6,933 nt of DNA from an uncultured Collinsella sp. (GTDB taxonomy: Bacteria; Actinomycetota; Coriobacteriia; Coriobacteriales; Coriobacteriaceae), in NCBI GenBank assembly GCA_902465425.1, contig CABQNA010000078.1:1-6933 (forward strand), in the 5' to 3' direction. A model generated the notes under the pieces. That model saw only the letters and a list, made by a program, of their open reading frames with translations, made no database searches and was not told where the DNA came from. Positions 1 through 4,465 of this stretch are shown here, piece by piece; within the stretch, counting starts at the first letter, position 1; every line of letters begins with the position of its first letter. The position numbers and the translations under genes were made by a program.

Positions 1-131
1 GTCGAGGCGATCATACCCGCCGTCAGCGACTCAGCCGTCGAAACCGTCACGCCCCGAGCGCTCGCACGCTCGACAATATCGCGCGCCAGCTCCTCGTTAT
101 GTGCGGAAATCTGCTCAAAAGAGTCCGTCAT
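1..131 (-). CDS. cinA: CinA C-terminal-domain protein (PncC-type nicotinamide-nucleotide amidohydrolase), 5' part only
   Basis: Only the first 43 codons are in the window; the gene runs off at base 1. The visible protein starts MTDSFEQISAHNEELARDIV and continues to VSTAESLTAGMIAS. The latter matches the conserved opening of the CinA C-terminal domain (TAES.TGG.IA), which in the PncC family deamidates nicotinamide mononucleotide to nicotinate mononucleotide in cytoplasmic pyridine-nucleotide salvage. Because this motif comes about 32 residues after the start, the protein is probably the short stand-alone domain (usually about 160 residues), not the two-domain CinA with an N-terminal MoCF-like domain. 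The start is uncertain: ATG at 131 is in frame with a GTG at 137, and the only Shine-Dalgarno-like bases (AGGT, 145-142) overlap the pgsA stop. Position directly after pgsA agrees with the common pgsA-cinA-recA order, so recA may follow outside the window. Confidence 0.85.
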   Translation of the reverse strand, partial: MTDSFEQISAHNEELARDIVERASARGVTVSTAESLTAGMIAS

Positions 132-143
132 ACCCACCAGGAC

Positions 144-782
144 CTAGACCGAAAAGACGATCTTGCGGCAGTTCCAGAAGTACTGGGCGCCCGAGATAAC
201 GGTCAGGACAACGGCAACGGCATACAGGAAGCGCGACACCGAGTAGATGCCGAGCGTCAGCGCCACCGGGCCAAGGTGCAAGCCGGCCATAGCAAAAACG
301 CACAGGTAACCGCAAATGGAGACCATCGTGGTTGCCGTCTTGTACTTGCCGAGCTTATCGGCCGCAACGACCACACCGGCCGCACTCGCGACCATGCGAA
401 GGGCGCTCACCAGCAGCTCGCGGAACAGGATAATGAACACGGACCACACGGTCACCGCGCCAAAATCCAAGAACAGCAGCAGGGCCGAGAACACGAGCAG
501 CTTATCGGCGATGGGGTCCAAGAATTTACCGAAGTCGGTGATCTCGTTGCGCGAACGCGCCAGATAACCGTCGACCTTATCGGTGCACGACAGGATCACA
601 TACAGAATGAAGGCAGCGGCGGCGAGCGGGCCGTCGAAGGTGCTCCAATCCGTACCGGCAACACTCGTGTGAGAAAGCGCCGACACGATCATGAACACCG
701 GGATAAAGACGATGCGAACGCACGTCACGATGTTGGCGGGCGTCCAGACACTCGTCAGTTCCTTATTGCTCTCGTTAGCCAC
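144..782 (-). CDS. pgsA: CDP-diacylglycerol--glycerol-3-phosphate 3-phosphatidyltransferase (PGP synthase)
   Basis: This 212-residue membrane enzyme transfers a phosphatidyl group from CDP-diacylglycerol to glycerol-3-phosphate, the committed step to phosphatidylglycerol and cardiolipin. The CDP-alcohol phosphotransferase signature D-x2-D-G-x2-A-R-x8-G-x3-D-x3-D is complete: Asp68, Asp71, Gly72, Ala75, Arg76, Gly85, Asp89 and Asp93. The four Asp residues bind the metals and the catalytic base is among them. PgsA-specific segments follow: TDFGKFLDPIADKLL, RELLVSALRMVA (121-132) and LGKYKTATTM (144-153). Several hydrophobic segments fit the usual six-helix fold (about 18-36, 53-66, 96-120, 152-170, 175-197). 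The start is GTG at 782, chosen because AGGAG (793-789) lies six bases upstream and the protein begins where the family does. That ribosome site overlaps the rimO stop codon, so the two are probably translationally coupled. No key residue is missing. Confidence 0.96.
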   Translation of the reverse strand: MANESNKELTSVWTPANIVTCVRIVFIPVFMIVSALSHTSVAGTDWSTFDGPLAAAAFILYVILSCTDKVDGYLARSRNEITDFGKFLDPIADKLLVFSALLLFLDFGAVTVWSVFIILFRELLVSALRMVASAAGVVVAADKLGKYKTATTMVSICGYLCVFAMAGLHLGPVALTLGIYSVSRFLYAVAVVLTVISGAQYFWNCRKIVFSV

Positions 783-788
783 GACGCT

Positions 789-793
789 CTCCT
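789..793 (-). promoter_or_regulatory. Ribosome binding site of pgsA, overlapping the rimO stop
   Basis: AGGAG lies six bases before the GTG start of pgsA. Its first two bases are the last two bases of the rimO TAG stop (794-792). This site decides in favour of the GTG at 782 and suggests that ribosomes finishing rimO help initiate pgsA. Confidence 0.75.
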
Positions 794-2141
794 ACTCCAC
801 AACATGACCGATAAGCTCATAGCAGAAGCTATCGGTAAACTCGACGGTCAGAATATCGCCCACGGACGCCTCGCTGGCGTCCAGATGCACCGCGCCATCG
901 GAATCGGGCGCCTGGAACCAGGCATGGCCGATCAGCTCGGCGCCATCCTCGGTCTCTTCGATACCGTCGACGATCACCTGGGCGCGCTCGCCCACATGTG
1001 CGGCAGTGGCGGCAAAACCGAGCGACTCGGCCAGGTCCATGGCCTCCTGGGCGCGCTCGAGCTTGACCTCTTCGTCGACCTGACCCTCCATCTTAGCGGC
1101 CAGGCTGCCCTCCTCCTGCGAGTAGGCAAAGACGCTCGTGTAGTCAAAGCCGACGGTGTCCATAAAGTCGATAAGGTCGCGGAACTCGTCGTCGGTCTCG
1201 GTCGGGAAGCCGACCATGGCCGTGGAACGGATCACGATGCCGGGGATACGCTCACGCAGATCGCGGAACAGGTCCTCGAGCTCCTGGCGCGAACCAGAAC
1301 GGCGCATAGCCTTGAGGATGCGCGCGTCGCAGTGCTGCACGGGGATATCGATATAGGGCAGCACCTCGGGCGTATCGCGAATCGTCTCGATGAGTTCGTC
1401 AGTCATGCCCTCGGGCTGCAGATAGAGCACGCGGACCCAGACGTTGTGCGGGCGCACGGCCTCGGCGACGGCACGCAGCAGCTGCGCCAGATTGCGCGGC
1501 AAGCCCTCGGCGACGTCCTCGTCAGCAAAATCGGTGCCCCAAATACCCGTGTCCTGGCCGATCAGCACGATCTCACGCACACCGCCGGCAACCAGGTCAC
1601 GCACCTCGGAGATAATGCTCTCGGCATTGCGCGAGTGATAGCGGCCGCGGATGTAGGGAATCATGCAGAAGCTGCAGAAGCGGTTGCAGCCATCGGAAAT
1701 CTTGACGTAGGCGACAGCGCCCTCGACGGTACGTTTGACCTGCGGGATATAGGCTGCAATCTCACGCTCGACACCCAACACGCCATCGATGACCGCCACG
1801 ATGCCGTCCTCCTCGTCAGCCTTCACAAAGGCAGCAACCTCGGGCAGCTCATCAGGCAGGTCGTCGCCATAGCGCGACGGCACGCAGCCGCACATGACGA
1901 TGGGGCAAGAACGAACGCCGTCCTGAACCTCGTTGGCGAGCTCGAGCGTGGTCTCGATGCTCTCGGACGTTGCGGAGGCGAGGAACGAGCATGTATTGAC
2001 GATGGCGATATCGGCGTCCTGCGGGTCGAATGCCTCCTCGTAGCCTGCGGCGGTCAAAAGAGAACGCATGCGGTCGGTGTCAACCTCGTTCTTAGCGCAC
2101 CCGAGGGTGATGTAGAGCACGGAGCCCAACGGTGTATCCAT
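792..2141 (-). CDS. rimO: Ribosomal protein S12 methylthiotransferase RimO
   Basis: This radical-SAM methylthiotransferase adds a beta-methylthio group to a conserved aspartate of ribosomal protein S12, using two iron-sulfur clusters. The 449 residues have the full family layout. The N-terminal UPF0004 domain has cluster cysteines Cys15 (ITLGCAKNEVDTDRM), Cys51 (NTCSF) and Cys86 (CGCVPSRY). The radical-SAM domain carries the CxxxCxxC motif as Cys152, Cys156, Cys159 (DGCNRFCSFCMIPYIRGRYHSR). The C-terminal TRAM domain occupies about 380-449. GQDTGIWGTD (195-204) is close to the RimO hallmark GQDTTxYG and separates it from MiaB, as do the start at YITLGCAKN and IPYIRGRYHSR. The ATG at 2141 gives a normal N terminus; GAAAGGA (2160-2154) is a ribosome site at a long 12-base spacing. 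It lies 28 bases after yajQ and nine bases before pgsA. All cofactor ligands are present, so it should be active. Confidence 0.96.
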   Translation of the reverse strand: MDTPLGSVLYITLGCAKNEVDTDRMRSLLTAAGYEEAFDPQDADIAIVNTCSFLASATSESIETTLELANEVQDGVRSCPIVMCGCVPSRYGDDLPDELPEVAAFVKADEEDGIVAVIDGVLGVEREIAAYIPQVKRTVEGAVAYVKISDGCNRFCSFCMIPYIRGRYHSRNAESIISEVRDLVAGGVREIVLIGQDTGIWGTDFADEDVAEGLPRNLAQLLRAVAEAVRPHNVWVRVLYLQPEGMTDELIETIRDTPEVLPYIDIPVQHCDARILKAMRRSGSRQELEDLFRDLRERIPGIVIRSTAMVGFPTETDDEFRDLIDFMDTVGFDYTSVFAYSQEEGSLAAKMEGQVDEEVKLERAQEAMDLAESLGFAATAAHVGERAQVIVDGIEETEDGAELIGHAWFQAPDSDGAVHLDASEASVGDILTVEFTDSFCYELIGHVVE

Positions 2142-2153
2142 GTTGGAGAGCGG

Positions 2154-2160
2154 TCCTTTC
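2154..2160 (-). promoter_or_regulatory. Ribosome binding site of rimO, long spacing
   Basis: GAAAGGA lies 12 bases before the rimO ATG, longer than the usual 5 to 9. No better purine-rich motif lies between it and the start, and no other start codon in the gap fits the family N terminus. The spacing may lower rimO translation, which is inference. Confidence 0.5.
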
Positions 2161-2169
2161 GATTGATAT

Positions 2170-2667
2170 TTAGCGGTAGTTGGTGAACTGCAGCGGCTGG
2201 CCGTAGTCCTGGTCGCGCAGGAACTGGATCACGGTCTGCAACGCGTCCTTCGAAGCAGAGGAAACACGCAGCTTGTCGGCCTCGATGGTCACCTTAACCT
2301 TGAGCTTTTGGTCCTTGATGTCCTTGTTGATCTTCTTGGCGGTCGCCTGGTCGATACCCTCGACGATATGGCCGAGCACGCGCACGGTGCCACCCGATGC
2401 CGCCTGCGGCGCATCCCACGAGACAGCCTTGAGGTCGATGCCGCGCTTGATGAGCTTGGAGCTCAGCACGTCGATAATCTGCTTGGAGACAAAGTCGGCC
2501 GGGGCGTTGATCGTAAAGAGCTTGTCGCCCTTCGAAAGCTCGATCGTGGCGCCGGAATCCTTAAGGTCATAGCGCTGGGAAATCTCGCGCGTGGTCTGCT
2601 GGAAGGCGTTGTCGACCTCTTGCATGTTGACCTCGGACACGACGTCGAAGCTGGAATCTTTAGCCAT
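2170..2667 (-). CDS. yajQ: YajQ-family (DUF520) nucleotide-binding protein
   Basis: The 165-residue length is close to the roughly 160 residues usual for YajQ. The N terminus SSFDVVSEVNMQEVDNAFQQ matches the family opening (SFDIVSEV..QEV.NA). It is followed by REISQRYDLKDSGATIEL, by SKLIKRGIDLKA (residues 70-81), and by the second-half pattern KKINKDIKDQKLKVKVTIE. The C terminus (residues 139-159: DALQTVIQFLRDQDYGQPLQF) is also typical. Members bind nucleic acid or nucleotides in vitro, and the Xanthomonas homologue was reported as a cyclic-di-GMP effector; the role in Gram-positives is poorly defined. It is a small cytoplasmic protein with two ferredoxin-like halves and no membrane segment. 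It sits 26 bases after the rodZ-like gene and 28 before rimO. The ATG at 2667 has a strong site AAAGGA (2679-2674 region) six bases upstream. The family call is firm; the biological function here is not visible. Confidence 0.94.
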   Translation of the reverse strand: MAKDSSFDVVSEVNMQEVDNAFQQTTREISQRYDLKDSGATIELSKGDKLFTINAPADFVSKQIIDVLSSKLIKRGIDLKAVSWDAPQAASGGTVRVLGHIVEGIDQATAKKINKDIKDQKLKVKVTIEADKLRVSSASKDALQTVIQFLRDQDYGQPLQFTNYR

Positions 2668-2673
2668 GATGTT

Positions 2674-2679
2674 TCCTTT
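2674..2679 (-). promoter_or_regulatory. Ribosome binding site of yajQ
   Basis: AAAGGA sits six bases before the yajQ ATG at 2667. It lies just after the 3' arm of a possible stem-loop (2682-2710), so its accessibility could depend on that structure. Confidence 0.75.
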
Positions 2680-2681
2680 CG

Positions 2682-2710
2682 CGTACGAGCGGCTTAGTAG
2701 CTATCGTACG
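2682..2710 (-). other. Possible stem-loop at the rodZ-yajQ junction
   Basis: On the transcribed strand CGTACGA (2710-2704) can pair with TCGTACG (2688-2682) to give a seven-base-pair stem with a 15-base loop. The loop holds the last rodZ codons and its TAA stop (2696-2694). The 3' arm ends two bases before the AAAGGA ribosome site of yajQ. There is no following U run, so it is not a classical terminator. Both arms contain the palindrome CGTACG, so it could also be a pair of binding sites or chance. Confidence 0.3.
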
Positions 2711-4205
2711 AATAGTCGGTAGAATCGGTGGGCGTCTGACCGTCAGTTGCGGTATCGGCGCCATCCGTGGACTGGGCATCGGCGCCGTCGGTGGTATCGG
2801 TACCATCGGTGGAGTCGGTACCATCAGAACTTTCACCATTCTTGGAATCAGTCGTCTCCTTCTTGGGAACGGTGATCGTCACACGCGCCACGCCCGAGGT
2901 CTTGGTATCGTAACGGACCTTTTCGCCGTTCTTGGTAACGGTGACATCGGAAGGCTTGGACGTGGTGATCTCGATCGAGGACTCGGGCGTGTACTCCTGC
3001 TCAAAGGGGCCAGTCGCCTGGGCGCCATAGACCGACTTTCCGTCGACCTTGACCTCAATCCACGCGGTCTTTCCCTTGGCAACGGAGACCTTGACCTTCG
3101 TGACCTCGTTCTCTTCCTTCTTGGCCGTCGTCTTGGTGGCGTCCGAATCAGTCGACCCATCCGTCGCCTCATCGGTGTCTTCATCCTCGTCGACCGTTTC
3201 GGTCTTCTTAGAAGACTTCTTAGTCGTCGTCTTGGTGGCAGTGGGCGTCTCGGGCGTGGTCTCGGGCGCCGAAGATGCGCAGCCGCGCAGAAGCACCACG
3301 ATGAGCACGATCAGCAGCAACGCCACGGCACCGATGCCGGCGTAGACGATACGCGGATCGAGCCCGTTGTTTTGAGGAGTACGTGATCCGCCGCGCCCAC
3401 GACTGGAACTGCTGCGGCCGCCTCCCTGAGGCATACGACCGCGATTGCTATCGGAACGGCCGCGATAGCCGCCCTGGCTCTGAAGGCTGCGCTGACCCGA
3501 GCGGGGCGCAAGTTCACCGCGGCCTTGATAGCCACGCTGGACCGAACGCGGAGCCGAAGAGCGCTGGCCATACGGCTGTGATTGAGAGCGAAGACGCGGC
3601 GTCACCTGCGTGGTATCGGCATCCGAATAGCCACCGCGAGAGCGTCCCATAGAGGCACCACGGTAACCGCGATCGGAATAGCCGCCGTCGCCGTAGCCGG
3701 CACGAGGGTCACGCGCCACGCCGCGGGCAGCGGGAAGTGCACGGTCCTCGGGCATCGGCGTACTGCGGAACCGGTCACGCTGTGAGCGAATCTCCTCGCC
3801 CGAACCCGTCTCGGTAATATAACCGGCCTGCTGAGGACGCTGTCCATAGCGGGTCGAACGACCGCCCTGAACCATCAGGAAGCGCCCGTTATCGACCGAG
3901 GAACGCGAATTGACGTAGCCGGCGGCGTCCTGAAAACGACCGCCCTGCTGCGACGTCTCGCGTTCGTATGCCATCAGGTCGTCAAAGTAGGCATTGACGA
4001 CCTCGCGCGGATTGAGGCCCAAAAAGCGAGCATAGCTCGAAATCATGCCCTGTGCATAGCCGCGCGGCGGCATCGAAGCAAAGTTACCGGTCTCGAAAAA
4101 CTCGATGATCTGCGGCCTGATTTTGATGGTGTTGGCGACCTGCTGAATGGAAAGGCCCATTCGGCGACGCTGCTCGAGCAGCATGTCACCAAAGCGTGCA
4201 GCCAT
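2694..4205 (-). CDS. rodZ: RodZ-like protein: cytoplasmic HTH, one membrane helix, DUF4115-like outer domain
   Basis: This 503-residue protein resembles RodZ/YmfM, which links MreB-type cytoskeleton or division proteins to the membrane. Residues 4-75 form the HTH_25 domain (LLEQRRRMGLSIQQVANTIK, then PPRGYAQGMISSYARFLGLNP). Residues 86-281 are a disordered Arg/Gly/Ser/Gln/Tyr-rich linker with about 34 Arg and no Lys. Residues 286-307 are one transmembrane helix (YAGIGAVALLLIVLIVVLL). Residues 310-367 are a Thr/Lys/Asp/Glu-rich stalk. Residues 368-447 are a beta-rich domain resembling the RodZ C-terminal DUF4115 (KTAWIEVKVDGKSVYGAQ). A tail of DGTDxT repeats ends in YSYDSY. The HTH plus single helix plus outer beta domain supports the call, although the middle linker is far longer than in E. 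coli RodZ. The ATG overlaps the ftsK-frame stop as TGATG and has GGAGG six bases upstream. Its partner in this organism is not visible. Confidence 0.85.
   Translation of the reverse strand: MAARFGDMLLEQRRRMGLSIQQVANTIKIRPQIIEFFETGNFASMPPRGYAQGMISSYARFLGLNPREVVNAYFDDLMAYERETSQQGGRFQDAAGYVNSRSSVDNGRFLMVQGGRSTRYGQRPQQAGYITETGSGEEIRSQRDRFRSTPMPEDRALPAARGVARDPRAGYGDGGYSDRGYRGASMGRSRGGYSDADTTQVTPRLRSQSQPYGQRSSAPRSVQRGYQGRGELAPRSGQRSLQSQGGYRGRSDSNRGRMPQGGGRSSSSRGRGGSRTPQNNGLDPRIVYAGIGAVALLLIVLIVVLLRGCASSAPETTPETPTATKTTTKKSSKKTETVDEDEDTDEATDGSTDSDATKTTAKKEENEVTKVKVSVAKGKTAWIEVKVDGKSVYGAQATGPFEQEYTPESSIEITTSKPSDVTVTKNGEKVRYDTKTSGVARVTITVPKKETTDSKNGESSDGTDSTDGTDTTDGADAQSTDGADTATDGQTPTDSTDYSYDSY
2778..2825 (-). 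repeat. Imperfect 18-base tandem repeats coding DGTDxT in the RodZ-like tail
   Basis: Codons 461-466 (DGTDST, 2825-2808) and 467-472 (DGTDTT, 2807-2790) are 18-base units differing at two bases, GATGGTACCGACTCCACC and GATGGTACCGATACCACC. A third, decayed unit starts at 2789 (DGADAQST). Further DGAD and DGQT remnants follow. The units encode the acidic, Thr-rich tail outside the membrane. Such repeats can change copy number by slippage. Confidence 0.75.
3363..3950 (-). other. Lysine-free Arg/Gly/Tyr-rich segment of the RodZ-like protein
   Basis: This stretch codes for residues 86-281, between the HTH domain and the membrane helix. It holds about 34 Arg and no Lys, with repeated GY and RG steps such as GYGDGGYSDRGYRG (170-183), RGYQGRG and GGYRGRS, and ends in SSSSRGRGGSR. 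It is predicted to be disordered and cytoplasmic. RGG/GY composition is known in other proteins for nucleic-acid binding and condensation; that role here is inference. Confidence 0.8.
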
Positions 4206-4465
4206 CAGAATCCTCCAAACTCACGATCTTCACGTGCCATCTCGGCGTCGACAGATTCCAGCGCGGCAAGACCCTCTTCGTCCAGCAGAACCTCGCGCGG
4301 CTTGGAACCGTCGGGCGGGCCGACGACACCCTTTTCTTCCAGCATGTCCATAATACGCCCGGCACGCGCATAGCCAACCTTCAGACGACGTTGCAAGCCA
4401 GATGTGGAGCCAAGCTGCGATTCCACCACAATATGGGCGGCTTCCCAAATGAGCGGATCATCGTC
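4205..4465 (-). other. FtsK gamma (DNA-orienting winged-helix) domain in the +1 frame
   Basis: Reading from GAC at 4465 gives DDDPLIWEAAHIVVESQLGS, then LQRRLKVGYARAGRIMDMLE and GPPDGSKPREVLLDEEG, and ends EDREFGGF. This is the standard gamma domain, which in E. coli FtsK and Bacillus SpoIIIE reads polar chromosome octamers and sets the pumping direction; in FtsK it also activates XerD. It is not in frame with the motor. A separate translation start is possible (GTG at 4501) but has no clear ribosome site, so I read it as the detached end of ftsK. Confidence 0.9.

Noticed and set aside
2142..2169. Promoter or terminator between yajQ and rimO
   Set aside because: The 28-base gap holds a ribosome site and an AT-rich patch but no stem with a U run and no recognisable -10/-35 pair.
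99..2186. A 695-codon open frame on the plus strand, antisense to cinA, pgsA and rimO
   Set aside because: Its codons are exact complements of the sense codons of all three genes, which share one register (lowest codon base divisible by 3). It stays open only because these genes avoid TTA, CTA and TCA. The product is His/Asp/Arg-rich with no domain, and the sense genes are certain.
3272..3290. Lipobox-like LLRGC after the membrane helix of the RodZ-like protein (Cys309)
   Set aside because: It follows an internal helix about 285 residues into the protein, not an N-terminal signal peptide, so lipidation by the usual route is unlikely.
3363..3950. Low-complexity part of the RodZ-like gene as foreign or non-coding DNA
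   Set aside because: The frame is continuous with an HTH domain on one side and the membrane helix on the other, and the base composition matches the neighbours.
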